A stretch of DNA of 64,000 bases, taken from the NCBI GenBank assembly GCA_018268055.1, contig JAFDXF010000006.1, positions 1-64,000 on the forward strand, written 5' to 3'. This document shows, one piece after another, positions 53,240-62,452 of the stretch. The first letter of the stretch is position 1. Each line of letters opens with the position of its first letter. This stretch comes from Bacteroidota bacterium (GTDB taxonomy: Bacteria > Bacteroidota > Bacteroidia > Chitinophagales > Chitinophagaceae). The position numbers and the translations under genes were made by a program. The notes below the pieces were generated by a model. That model made no database searches, was not told the DNA's origin, and saw only the letters and a program-made list of their open reading frames with translations.

Positions 53240-54514
53240 ATGCCCGATAGAATACATGCGCCCAAGATTGTAGATGCTGTTCAATTTGATTTGAAATTGA
53301 AACAAGTAGAACGGTTTACGTTAGATAATGGAATAGAAGTTTATGCCATAAATGCCGGAGCGGAAGAAGTCATTTCTTTTGAATGGGTTTATAATGCAGG
53401 CAATTGGTTTGAAGAGCAAAATACAGTAGCAGCCACCACCAATTTTTTATTAAGAAATGGCACTTCAACCAGAAATGCTTTTCAGATAAATGAACATTTT
53501 GAGTATTATGGTTCTTACTTAAATCGTGCTTGCTATAATGAAACGGCAACTATCTCCTTACATTGTTTGAATAAACACATACATGAATTACTGCCTGTAG
53601 TGAAGGAGTTAATAATAGATTCAACAATGCCGCAAGATGAATTAGATACTTATAAACAAAACATGAAGCAGCGGCTCAAAGTAAATTTGAAAAAAAGTGA
53701 TTTTGTAGCCGGAAGAGAAATTGATGTTTGCCTTTTTGGTAAAGGGCACCCTTATGGAAAATTTAATACCATTGAAGACTTTGATAATCTGACCAGAGAA
53801 CAGCTACTTTCATTCTATAAAAAACATTACCAGCAAGGCAAAACAATTTTATTTGTTGCCGGAAAACTGCCAGCAGATATTGCTACGATGCTCAATAAAT
53901 ATTTTGGCGATTTACAACAGTCAAATATCGCTGCTAAAAATATTGCTATTCAACCGGCAACAGAAAAAAAATATCGAATCATCAATGATGAAAATGGCGT
54001 GCAAGGTTCTATAAGAATTGCTCGCGACTTTCCAAACAGACATCATCCTGATTTTTTAAAAGCATTGGTGTTGAATACCTTATTGGGCGGATTTTTCGGC
54101 TCAAGATTGATGCGCAACATTCGTGAAGACAAAGGTTATACCTATGGCATTCATAGTTTTATTCAAAATCATGTTCATGATACAGCGTGGATGATTACCA
54201 CCGAAGCCGGTAAAGATGTATGCGAAGCGACCATTGAAGAAGTGTATAAAGAAATGAAAACGCTTTGTGATGTGCCCGTAGGCGAAGAAGAGTTGATGCT
54301 GGTAAGAAATTTTATGATGGGTATGATATTAGGTGATTTGGATGGGCCGTTTCAAATTATTGGCAGATGGAAAAATATCGTATTAAATAATCTTACAGAG
54401 CAATATTTTTACGATTCAATTAATACCATTAAAAACATATCGGCAGAAGATATACAGCAGTTGGCACAAAAATATCTTCAACCCGAAGCGTTTTATGAAT
54501 TGGTAGTGGTATAA
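53240..54514 (+). CDS. M16 family protein, non-catalytic partner
   Basis: This 424-residue M16 fold protein has no HxxEH: the equivalent region reads TNFLLRNGTSTRNAFQINEH. The C-terminal signature is kept (RNIREDKGYTYGIHSF), with the Arg and Tyr residues that bind substrate in the catalytic partner's chamber. It is the beta-like or substrate-binding subunit. It lies 11 bp after the catalytic gene and 13 bp before the fused E1 gene on the same strand, so all three may be cotranscribed. Confidence 0.9.
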   Translation: MPDRIHAPKIVDAVQFDLKLKQVERFTLDNGIEVYAINAGAEEVISFEWVYNAGNWFEEQNTVAATTNFLLRNGTSTRNAFQINEHFEYYGSYLNRACYNETATISLHCLNKHIHELLPVVKELIIDSTMPQDELDTYKQNMKQRLKVNLKKSDFVAGREIDVCLFGKGHPYGKFNTIEDFDNLTREQLLSFYKKHYQQGKTILFVAGKLPADIATMLNKYFGDLQQSNIAAKNIAIQPATEKKYRIINDENGVQGSIRIARDFPNRHHPDFLKALVLNTLLGGFFGSRLMRNIREDKGYTYGIHSFIQNHVHDTAWMITTEAGKDVCEATIEEVYKEMKTLCDVPVGEEELMLVRNFMMGMILGDLDGPFQIIGRWKNIVLNNLTEQYFYDSINTIKNISAEDIQQLAQKYLQPEAFYELVVV

Positions 54515-54527
54515 AAAATCATTGGAT

Positions 54528-56531
54528 ATGACATTCGACAGAAAAAATTTATCAGACGAACAGTTAGTACATTTTTACAGAAGTATTCTGTGGCCAAGAA
54601 TGATTGAGGAAAAAATGCTGGTGTTGTTACGTCAGGGAAAAATATCAAAATGGTTTAGCGGTATTGGACAAGAAGCCATTGCTGTAGGTGCTACTTTGGC
54701 TTTGCAAGAAGATGAATGGATCATGCCGATGCATCGTAATCTTGGTGTGTTTACTACTCGTAATATGCCGCTCAATAAATTGTTGAAGCAGTGGGAAGGT
54801 GCACAAGATGGTTATAGCAATGCAAGAGAGCGAAGTTTTCATTTTGGAAATAAAGAACATCACATCTGCGGAATGATTTCTCATTTAGGTCCGCAATTAG
54901 CTATTGCAGATGGTGTAGCATTGGCCAACAAACTTCGTAAGGATGATAAAGTAGCTTTGGCTTTTACAGGCGAAGGCGGAACAAGTGAAGGCGATTTTCA
55001 TGAAGCATTAAATGTGGCTGCCGTTTGGGATTTACCGGTGATTTTTATTATTGAAAATAATGGTTACGGATTGAGTACGCCTACGAATGAGCAATATCGA
55101 TGCATCAGCTTAGTAGATAGAGCTAAGGGCTACGGAATGGAAGGTGTGCAGATTGATGGAAATAATTTGCTTTCTGTTTATGATACAATTAAAGGAGTAC
55201 GTGAGTTTTGTATCAAGCATCAGAAGCCGTATTTAATTGAGTGTATGACTTTTCGTATGCGCGGACATGAAGAGGCAAGTGGAACAAAATATGTACCGCA
55301 GGATTTATTTCGCTTGTGGGAGGAAAAAGACCCAATTAAAAATTATGAACAATACTTAACAGAGCAAAACATTCTGAATGAAACAATGATTGCTGCGATA
55401 AGAGAAGAATTTAAAGAAAAGATTGAAAGTGAATTGTCTATTGGGTTTAATACAAGCCCTGTGGTGGTGGACACTGAAAAAGAAATAGAAGATATTTTTG
55501 CATCAAAGACATCTGTAAATTTTGTAATTGATAACGCATCAATAAACTCAGATGATGATTCTTTATCACCACAAAAGAGAATGATTGATGCAATAAGTGA
55601 AGGCCTGCGTCAATCAATGGAGCAACATCCAAATCTTATTTTAATGGGGCAAGATATTGCAGAATATGGGGGTGCATTTAAAATAACCGAAGGCTTTGTA
55701 AATGAGTTTGGCAAAGAAAGAGTGCGCAATACGCCAATATGCGAAAGTGCAATTGTAGGTACAGCATTAGGTTTGAGTTTGGAAGGGTATAAGAGTATGA
55801 TGGAAATGCAATTTGCAGATTTTGTTACAGTTGGGTTTAATCAGATCGTAAATAATCTTGCCAAGATGCATTATCGTTGGGGACAAAATGCAGATGTCGT
55901 AGTTCGTATGCCTACAGGAGCAGGCGTAGGTGCGGGACCTTTTCATTCGCAAAGCAATGAAGCATGGTTTACAAAAGTACCCGGGTTAAAAATTGTATAT
56001 CCAAGTACACCAATGGATGCAAAAGGATTACTCATTGCTGCAATCAATGATCCTAATCCGGTTATGTTTTTCGAACACAAGGCATTGTATCGTTCTGTAA
56101 GCGGCCCTGTTCCTCCCGATTATTATGAAATAGAAATAGGTAAAGCAAAACATGTACGAGCAGGTGATGAAATTTCTATTATTACTTATGGGAGCGGTGT
56201 GCATTGGGCAGATGATTACGCTGCCGAGCATCCTGAAATTTCTATTGATATTTTGGACTTACGTTCATTAGCACCTTTGGATTTCATTGCCATTCGTGAA
56301 GCAGTAAAAAGAACAGGAAGAATATTGTTATTGCACGAAGACACATTAACAAGTGGCATCGGTGGTGAAATAGCAGCATGGATTGCAGAGCATTGTTTTG
56401 ATATCTTAGATGCGCCGGTGATGCGTTGTGCCAGTTTAGACACACCGATTCCATTCAATATTGAATTGGAAAAAAATTTTCTGGCAAAGGCAAGATTAGA
56501 TGAAACTGTGCAGCGGTTGATTAATTATTAA
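54528..56531 (+). CDS. 2-oxoacid dehydrogenase E1, fused alpha and beta
   Basis: The 667-residue product joins E1 alpha and beta. The alpha half (1-330) has the TPP/Mg motif GEGGTSEGDFHEALNVAAVW ending ENN, and RGHEEASGTKYVP. The beta half (from about 345) begins KRMIDAISEGLRQSMEQHPN and has DIAEYGGAFKITEGF and GAGVGAGPFHSQSNEAWF. Such fusions are common in Bacteroidota for branched-chain or related 2-oxoacids. It decarboxylates the acid and acylates the lipoyl E2; no E2 or E3 gene is near. ATG 54528 is preferred over a TTG two codons earlier. Confidence 0.92.
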   Translation: MTFDRKNLSDEQLVHFYRSILWPRMIEEKMLVLLRQGKISKWFSGIGQEAIAVGATLALQEDEWIMPMHRNLGVFTTRNMPLNKLLKQWEGAQDGYSNARERSFHFGNKEHHICGMISHLGPQLAIADGVALANKLRKDDKVALAFTGEGGTSEGDFHEALNVAAVWDLPVIFIIENNGYGLSTPTNEQYRCISLVDRAKGYGMEGVQIDGNNLLSVYDTIKGVREFCIKHQKPYLIECMTFRMRGHEEASGTKYVPQDLFRLWEEKDPIKNYEQYLTEQNILNETMIAAIREEFKEKIESELSIGFNTSPVVVDTEKEIEDIFASKTSVNFVIDNASINSDDDSLSPQKRMIDAISEGLRQSMEQHPNLILMGQDIAEYGGAFKITEGFVNEFGKERVRNTPICESAIVGTALGLSLEGYKSMMEMQFADFVTVGFNQIVNNLAKMHYRWGQNADVVVRMPTGAGVGAGPFHSQSNEAWFTKVPGLKIVYPSTPMDAKGLLIAAINDPNPVMFFEHKALYRSVSGPVPPDYYEIEIGKAKHVRAGDEISIITYGSGVHWADDYAAEHPEISIDILDLRSLAPLDFIAIREAVKRTGRILLLHEDTLTSGIGGEIAAWIAEHCFDILDAPVMRCASLDTPIPFNIELEKNFLAKARLDETVQRLINY

Positions 56532-56551
56532 TACTTGCAGCAATACATTAA

Positions 56552-58123
56552 CTATTTTCTTTGTACTCCTTTTCCATATAATGCTTTTCCTGCTCTTATT
56601 CCATTGTGTGTACCTGATTCTACAGTTATAGCGCCGTTTACAATTACGTAATCAAAACCTTTTGAGTAAGCATGTGGCTTGTCATAAGTAGCCATATCGG
56701 TAACGGTGTTTTCATCAAAGACAACAATATCTGCAACATACCCTTCTCGTAAAAGGCCACGATCGTACAATTGAAATTTCTGTGCCGGTAATGAAGTCAT
56801 TCTTCTGATAGCTTCTTCCAAAGAAATTACTTTTTCTTCACGTACATATTTACCCAACACTCGTGCATTGGTGCCATATCCTCTCGGGTGAGGCATCCCT
56901 GCACCCATAATTCTAATAGTAGCATCGCAAGCAAACATATTAAACGGATATTTCATTATTCGTTTTACATCATCTTCACTCATGCCATGAAATACGGCAC
57001 TGGCTCCGCCATGCATCATAATATCCATCACCGTTTCTGCTTCGGCCTTTGTATTATGCTTTCCGCCTTTCATCAGGTTGATTTGTTCTATACTCTTACC
57101 ATTGTATGTAGTGTCATGATCGTAATAAGCTACTACCGCATAACTAAGATGTTTCAGTTTTCTTTTTTTCAATCGAGTTTGAATGTGTTGGATAATTTGT
57201 TTTCTGATTTCCGGACGTTGCAATCTTGCTTTAATAGAGTCTTGCCCATCGGCAAGTATTTCATCGGGAAGTAAAGTGCTGATAGAAGTGCTGCTTGCAG
57301 TGTATGGATATTGATCAATGGTTACTTCCAAACCTTCACGTCTTGCTGCTTCAATCATGGGAATGGTTATTTTACTTCTTCCCCAGTTTTGTTGCCCACT
57401 CAATTTAAAGTGTGAAATTTCTACCGGAATTTTTGCCTCTCTGCCAATTGTAAGCGCTTCATTGATGGCCTGTGTAACACTGTCGCCTTCATCACGCATG
57501 TGCGAAGTGTAAACGCCTTTATATTTTGCTGCAATTTTTGCTAGCTCTACTATCTCCGGTGTTTTAGTATAAGTGCCCGGTATATAAATCAACCCTGTTG
57601 ATAAACCCACTGCCCCATCTTGCATCGCTTTATCTACTATAGAATCCATCCGTTGCATTTCTTCTGTAGTTGCATCCCGATTAGCTCTGCCCATTACTGC
57701 TTTGCGCACATCATTGTGTCCGATTAGTGTAGCTACATTGATAGAAAGTTTTAAAGAGTCTATCCATGTCAAATATTTTTTTATGTCAATATTGGATGAA
57801 CCACAGTTGCCGGTAATGCAAGTAGTTACACCATCATAAATAAAACTTTTGGCTTGCGGATCTTTTGTTTCATCGTCTTCTAAATGGGTGTGCACATCAA
57901 TAAAACCAGGAGCTACGATTCGACCTGTTGCATCAATAGTTTTTTTTGCAGTACCATTAATACTTCTTTCAAGTGCAATTATTTTTCCGTCTTTCACACC
58001 TACATCACCATACCACCAACTATTGCCGGTGCCATCTAATATTTTTCCATTTTTGATCAGAATATCGAAATCCTGAGCATAGGAAAGAAAGGGAACGAAT
58101 AAAATAAGACATAAAAATTTCAT
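56552..58123 (-). CDS. N-acyl-D-amino-acid deacylase-like amidohydrolase
   Basis: This 523-residue protein has a signal peptide (MKFLCLILFVPFLSYAQ). Amidohydrolase/D-aminoacylase motifs follow: ILIKNGKILDGTGNSWWYGD, APGFIDVHTHLEDDE (metal-binding His pair), GLIYIPGTYTKTPEI, YTSHMRDEGDSV, VEISHFKLSG and MFACDATIRIMG. The length and the GVTTCITGNCGSS segment fit the D-aminoacylase branch. It would remove acyl groups from N-acyl-D-amino acids, perhaps in cell-wall recycling in the periplasm. It is convergent with the fused E1 gene. Confidence 0.9.
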   Translation of the reverse strand: MKFLCLILFVPFLSYAQDFDILIKNGKILDGTGNSWWYGDVGVKDGKIIALERSINGTAKKTIDATGRIVAPGFIDVHTHLEDDETKDPQAKSFIYDGVTTCITGNCGSSNIDIKKYLTWIDSLKLSINVATLIGHNDVRKAVMGRANRDATTEEMQRMDSIVDKAMQDGAVGLSTGLIYIPGTYTKTPEIVELAKIAAKYKGVYTSHMRDEGDSVTQAINEALTIGREAKIPVEISHFKLSGQQNWGRSKITIPMIEAARREGLEVTIDQYPYTASSTSISTLLPDEILADGQDSIKARLQRPEIRKQIIQHIQTRLKKRKLKHLSYAVVAYYDHDTTYNGKSIEQINLMKGGKHNTKAEAETVMDIMMHGGASAVFHGMSEDDVKRIMKYPFNMFACDATIRIMGAGMPHPRGYGTNARVLGKYVREEKVISLEEAIRRMTSLPAQKFQLYDRGLLREGYVADIVVFDENTVTDMATYDKPHAYSKGFDYVIVNGAITVESGTHNGIRAGKALYGKGVQRK

Positions 58124-58153
58124 ATTGGAAAGGTAATCATATTATGGTGTAGG

Positions 58154-58783
58154 CTATATATTATTTTCAAATATAAATTTCATCAACGCTGCTGTGGTTT
58201 TTAATTGAAGCTTTTGCATAATATTTTTTCTATGTGTTTCAACAGTATAAATGCTTAAGAAGAGACTATTGGCTATTTGTTGATTTGTTTGACCGGCTTT
58301 TATTTTTTCAAGAATCTCACCCTCTCTTTTTGTAAGGCTGTATTGAACCCAAAAGCGATTATCCATATTGGATAACTGCTTGGCATTGGGCTGCCTGTAT
58401 GGAAAACAAGAATGTCCTTTTGCTACCAGATTAACTGTTTCAATCAATTCTTCCTTGCTTGCGGTTTTTAACAGATATCCATTAGCACCAAGCCCCTTTG
58501 CTTTTTCAATGAGGTGTTCGTCATTATATGTAGAGAGTATGATGATTTTTATTTCAGGATAAGACATCTTAATAAACTTTATTGTATCAAAGCCATTCAT
58601 CACCGGCATATTGATGTCTAATAAAATGACTTCCGGTTTGTTTTTGTGCAACATATCCAGTAGGCCTTTGCCATTTAATGCTTCACCCATTAGTGTAATA
58701 TTATCTTCATCACATAGTATGCGACGGATACCATCTAAAAAAAGCATGTGATCGTCCGCAATCAATAATGAAATATTATTCAT
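58154..58783 (-). CDS. NarL/FixJ-type response regulator
   Basis: This 209-residue protein has a receiver domain: LLIADDHMLFLDGIRRIL, the phospho-acceptor Asp in VILLDINMPVMNGF, the Thr/Ser in IIILSTYND and the Lys in GYLLKTAS. The C-terminal LuxR-type HTH is LTKREGEILEKIKAGQTNQQ, then IANSLFLSIYTVETHRKNIM. Its start overlaps the end of the histidine kinase gene by 8 bp, so it is the cognate partner. Targets may include the divergent secreted-protein genes at 60.8-63.1 kb; this is inference. Confidence 0.94.
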   Translation of the reverse strand: MNNISLLIADDHMLFLDGIRRILCDEDNITLMGEALNGKGLLDMLHKNKPEVILLDINMPVMNGFDTIKFIKMSYPEIKIIILSTYNDEHLIEKAKGLGANGYLLKTASKEELIETVNLVAKGHSCFPYRQPNAKQLSNMDNRFWVQYSLTKREGEILEKIKAGQTNQQIANSLFLSIYTVETHRKNIMQKLQLKTTAALMKFIFENNI

Positions 58784-60668
58784 TGGTGTTTTTATTATAA
58801 GGTATTTTAATAATAATCGTTGTCCCGCTTTGTGTAGTATCTATTTTTATTTCACCTTTTATATAAGATACTCTCGAGTTGATATTATTTAGCCCTATCC
58901 CATCTGTTTTTTTATCTACCATACCGATACCATTATCCTCACACATCATCTCAAGATATTTTTCAAAGTAAATAAGCTGTATGGTTGCTTCACCGGCATT
59001 AGCATGCTTTAAGATGTTGTTCGTTAATTCCATCAAAATTCTATAAATGATAAGTTCTTTTTCCTTGCCAAAAATGTTTTTATAACCCATGCAGTGAAAA
59101 TGGAACCGAACATCTGATTCTGTGTTTAATCTATTGTAATAAGCAATCAGCAAACTTTCAAGGTTTGTTTGTTCAAACTCAGGAGGCATAAGATTGTGCG
59201 AAATATTACGTGTGTCATCGGAGGCCTTATCTACTATTTTTAAAACCTCTGTTAGTTCATTTTTGGGTAAACTACTTTTTTGTAATCTTAATTTTAATGC
59301 TGCCAAGCTACTGCCCAACTCATCGTGTAAATCCTGAGCAAAACGTTTCCGCTCAATTTCTTGCAATTTAAGAATGGAGCCACTTAATTTTTCATTTTCA
59401 GCATTTGCCTTTTTTAAGCTAACATAGTTGTCTTTTTGTTCTCTATTAAATTTTAAAATAAAATAAAGTGAGAGAAAGATTGTTTGAATAATAAAAGCTA
59501 CAATAATATTACCCGGTGATAAATAATATGGTCGGTAGCCAAAAAAATCTGTTATTAAATATAACAGAATAGATGTTAAAAGTAGAATAGACGAAATAAA
59601 ATATATCAATAAACGATAATCTTTCTTTACGAGTGAACTGATAGAATAAAACAAAACAAGTAAAACGCCAATAAAAAGTATTAAATCATTAGATTTTCTT
59701 AATAGACTTAAAAAAATATTATCTGTGTATAAAAGAAACGATCCAAAAAACAAAGAAACATTAATGGCGATCATTATAAATTTATAAAACCTTAATACAA
59801 TATCTAATCTTGGATGTTTGATTTTAGATTCTGTAAAAACCTGACTCACGATTACTAAAAAAATCATGGCAAAGCCCAAAAAATTCATTTTTGTAATCTT
59901 GTTGAAATACGTATATATCCAACTTGGTAAATAAACCACATCAAGTAGGTCTTCGCTAAATATAAAACATAGAATAAAGAGGGAATAAAGTGTATGCCAT
60001 AAATAAATTCTGGATTTTAAGATTAAAAATAAAAATAGGTTAAATACAATTACTACAAGTAGAATACCTACATACTTTCCCGAAAGGAAAGCAAATTGAT
60101 TTTCCCACAAGAGAATATCTTCTGATGTACTTAGATCCGAAATGAAATAGATAAAATCGGTATTTTTCTTATAGACCTTGGCAAGAAAGAGTTTCCCTTG
60201 ATTTGGCTGTAAATCGAACTGATAAGACATCGCCCGAAATGGGATATTCCGATTTTCTAATGTGTTTTCAACCTGCAGGCTATCACGAAATGTTGGTTGA
60301 AGTGTGGAGTCTAATTCATATATGACAAATCCAATATCGTTATTATAAAAACTCCACATTAGGTTCAGTGAAGTGGTTGTGTCGTTTTTGATATTTAATA
60401 CAAACCAAAAACTTGACTTAGTATAGGCGCTGTTAAATGCAGGGTTTTCTGAATGAACTGAAGTAAATTGATTTTGCTTGAATAGATTTACTACATCTTT
60501 AAGCGAGGCATTGTCATTCTTGTCTTCCCAGAATTTATAATAGTTAAGCAACTGTTCATCATTTGCGCCTTTAATTTTAAATGTATCCAATAGGGTTTGC
60601 CCACGAATACAAAGTGGCAGCAAGATACCGGCCAAAACTATCAGGATATAATGTTTAGATACACGCAC
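58776..60668 (-). CDS. 7TM-DISM-type sensor histidine kinase
   Basis: The product is 630 residues from GTG 60668. An N-terminal signal or anchor leads to an extracytoplasmic 7TMR-DISM sensor domain (about 40-195). Seven hydrophobic helices follow (about 205-400), then a coiled coil and a HisKA_3 kinase core. The core has the phospho-acceptor His in RKRFAQDLHDELGSSLAALK, HATPase motifs NNILKHANAG, DNGIGM and GIGLNNINSRV. A longer frame opens at TTG 60758, but a TATATTTG box just upstream of GTG 60668 supports the shorter start. It overlaps the response regulator gene by 8 bp. The ligand is unknown; DISM domains often bind carbohydrates. Confidence 0.88.
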   Translation of the reverse strand: MRVSKHYILIVLAGILLPLCIRGQTLLDTFKIKGANDEQLLNYYKFWEDKNDNASLKDVVNLFKQNQFTSVHSENPAFNSAYTKSSFWFVLNIKNDTTTSLNLMWSFYNNDIGFVIYELDSTLQPTFRDSLQVENTLENRNIPFRAMSYQFDLQPNQGKLFLAKVYKKNTDFIYFISDLSTSEDILLWENQFAFLSGKYVGILLVVIVFNLFLFLILKSRIYLWHTLYSLFILCFIFSEDLLDVVYLPSWIYTYFNKITKMNFLGFAMIFLVIVSQVFTESKIKHPRLDIVLRFYKFIMIAINVSLFFGSFLLYTDNIFLSLLRKSNDLILFIGVLLVLFYSISSLVKKDYRLLIYFISSILLLTSILLYLITDFFGYRPYYLSPGNIIVAFIIQTIFLSLYFILKFNREQKDNYVSLKKANAENEKLSGSILKLQEIERKRFAQDLHDELGSSLAALKLRLQKSSLPKNELTEVLKIVDKASDDTRNISHNLMPPEFEQTNLESLLIAYYNRLNTESDVRFHFHCMGYKNIFGKEKELIIYRILMELTNNILKHANAGEATIQLIYFEKYLEMMCEDNGIGMVDKKTDGIGLNNINSRVSYIKGEIKIDTTQSGTTIIIKIPYNKNTNE

Positions 60669-60672
60669 AATA

Positions 60673-60680
60673 CAAATATA
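60673..60680 (-). promoter_or_regulatory. Bacteroidota -7 box of the histidine kinase operon
   Basis: TATATTTG on the minus strand ends 4 nt before GTG 60668. A second match, TATTTTTG, lies further upstream near 60702-60709 on the same strand. Confidence 0.55.
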
Positions 60681-60770
60681 TCGGGAAAGCGAAACACCAA
60701 AAATACAAACTAGTTGGTATAGGCGATATGTCAGCTTGTTTTCACTTTTACAGTACAACTTTTTAAACCC

Positions 60771-61391
60771 ATGAAAAAGTATATTTCTTATACAAGATTT
60801 TTCCTACTATTTATTTTAAGCATCTATTTATACGCTTGCGGTTCTGCAAAAAGATTTGTTGCACCCAAATCATTGGTTTATCTCGGACAATATGAATCTG
60901 AAAAGCAAATGGCTGCTTTATACGATTCTGCCAATGCCCCACTTCTGTTGTATAAGAATAGCATTATTTATTTAATGCATGCAGATTGTGTAGCAGATGC
61001 TTTTGGTGGTGATGCCAACGATCGAAATAGTGCCGGAGATGCAAATAAGCGCAAAAGAACAGGTGATAACAATAACCGAAATGCAAATGGTGACGCAAAC
61101 AATAGAAATAATGGGGGCGGCAGCGGCGAAAGGAAAGGAAGAGGCAAGAATAATAACCGAAATAAAAATGGTGATGCCAATGATCGAAATGCCGCAGGAG
61201 GTGCCAATAATAGGAATGTACAGGGCGGCGCAAATGATAGACAAGCAAATGGAGACGCACAAACATTTACCTGCGCTGTATCCAAAGGCAAACTAATACT
61301 CGGTTTAAAAAATATTACAAAAAAAGATCCCGTAAGAATTTATTATAACCACATGTTTTATGACAGAAAATATTTTTCTATAACTCAATAA
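60771..61391 (+). CDS. Lipoprotein with nine 9-residue Asn/Asp/Gly/Arg repeats
   Basis: This 206-residue protein has a lipobox (YLYAC, Cys near residue 23). A short N-terminal domain (about 24-78) leads to nine consecutive 9-residue repeats at residues 80-160, consensus GDANDRNxx (for example GDANDRNSA, GDANNRNNG, GGANNRNVQ). A small C-terminal part (KGKLILGLKNITKKDPVRIY) may form strands that repeat the style of the N-terminal domain. The repeat region has little predicted hydrophobic core and may be an extended, charged linker or a polymeric or metal-binding surface. I do not recognise a family. It starts a run of four small exported-protein genes divergent from the histidine kinase. Confidence 0.82.
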   Translation: MKKYISYTRFFLLFILSIYLYACGSAKRFVAPKSLVYLGQYESEKQMAALYDSANAPLLLYKNSIIYLMHADCVADAFGGDANDRNSAGDANKRKRTGDNNNRNANGDANNRNNGGGSGERKGRGKNNNRNKNGDANDRNAAGGANNRNVQGGANDRQANGDAQTFTCAVSKGKLILGLKNITKKDPVRIYYNHMFYDRKYFSITQ

Positions 61392-61406
61392 CTAAAATTT
61401 ATAATT

Positions 61407-61985
61407 ATGAATAAGTACCTTAATCTTGTTTTTTTACCATTGTTGGTTTCTGTGTTAAGTTGTGGCACTGCAAAACTGACTACAGTGATCGATAAAGGTA
61501 AAATTGATGATGATGTAACCATTCATCTTACAGAGAAAAATATAACCTTAAAACCGGATCAGTTATTTTCTTTGGAAAACTTAAATCTCAAGGCGGGGAA
61601 TAAGGCTTTATCTTCTGATAATATTTTAGATCAGTACCGGCACCTGAGCATGAAAGATTACCCACACTATAATATTACAATTGATAAGCCGGGGAATAAA
61701 ACATATCATGGAATCATTGCGTTTTTTAATGCACCTGCAGGTGCTACCGATGCGGTGACCCGTTATTATCAACTACATATTCCCGAATCGTATTTTGAAA
61801 AAAGCTCGGGTGGTCGTATTGCATGCGTATATGAATACAGTACTAAAAAAACCGGAAGGAAATTAGGGTCAAAAATTACAAGAGGCGTTTTAGCGCCGGT
61901 TACACTCGGGTTGAGTGAAGTCGGCAGTAGAGGCAAGGGAACTAACCCTACTTGGATAATTTGGTTGAGTGATATGCCGCTTTAA
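61407..61985 (+). CDS. Lipoprotein of unknown function
   Basis: This 192-residue protein has a lipobox (SVLSC, Cys near residue 19). The mature part has beta-rich and loop segments (TIHLTEKNITLKPDQLFSLE; YNITIDKPGNKTYHGIIAFF) and a C-terminal Gly-rich segment with GSKITRGVLAPVTLGLSEVG. I do not recognise a family. It lies 15 bp after the repeat lipoprotein gene and is probably in the same operon. Confidence 0.8.
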   Translation: MNKYLNLVFLPLLVSVLSCGTAKLTTVIDKGKIDDDVTIHLTEKNITLKPDQLFSLENLNLKAGNKALSSDNILDQYRHLSMKDYPHYNITIDKPGNKTYHGIIAFFNAPAGATDAVTRYYQLHIPESYFEKSSGGRIACVYEYSTKKTGRKLGSKITRGVLAPVTLGLSEVGSRGKGTNPTWIIWLSDMPL

Positions 61986-62025
61986 CCTTTATTAAAAATC
62001 TTTGGTACATTTAAAAAGTATTAAA

Positions 62026-62424
62026 ATGAAAGCAACAATTTTAATTTTTATTGTCTTTTTAGTTACTAATACAGCTTTGCATGCTCAATCTGCCATAGCT
62101 ATATTTAAACCTACTTATGGTGGTGATGAACATTATGGTTTTGCGACCGGTAGCACGGAAGACGATGCTAAACTAAAAGCGATGCAAGCATTAGAAACTA
62201 AAATTCCCCCCAATGTAGTAGGGCAAAAATTTATTTATAAATCTACTCGATATAAACGATCCTATGCTGTAGGTAGAGGTAAAGATCAATATGGCCATTA
62301 TTGGCATTATGAAGCATCTTTAGGCAAATATTCTGAAGAAGATGCAAGGAAGGCTGTGCTGGAATTACTTTCTGCCGAGGGTTATGGTGCAGGTGAAGTG
62401 GTTTATTCGGGAAATGATCAATAA
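62026..62424 (+). CDS. Small secreted DUF4189-like protein
   Basis: The product is 132 residues from ATG 62026; the longer frame opens at a TTG eight codons earlier. A signal peptide (about 1-20, ending LHAQ) precedes a domain whose pattern (SAIAIFKPTYGGDEHYGFAT, then GSTEDDAKLKAMQALETK) resembles DUF4189. The opening AIA strand and the repeat of small and acidic residues before an Ala-rich helix are typical. A second similar strand-helix follows (EASLGKYSEEDARKAVLELL). Function is unknown. It lies 40 bp after the previous gene. Confidence 0.75.
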   Translation: MKATILIFIVFLVTNTALHAQSAIAIFKPTYGGDEHYGFATGSTEDDAKLKAMQALETKIPPNVVGQKFIYKSTRYKRSYAVGRGKDQYGHYWHYEASLGKYSEEDARKAVLELLSAEGYGAGEVVYSGNDQ

Positions 62425-62452
62425 AAAATAGTAAAATCTAAAAACGATCTAA

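Noticed and set aside
60964..61296. Open frames on the minus strand and in another plus frame across the GDANDRN-coding repeats
   Set aside because: They are shadows of the repeat; only the lipoprotein frame has a signal peptide and normal start.
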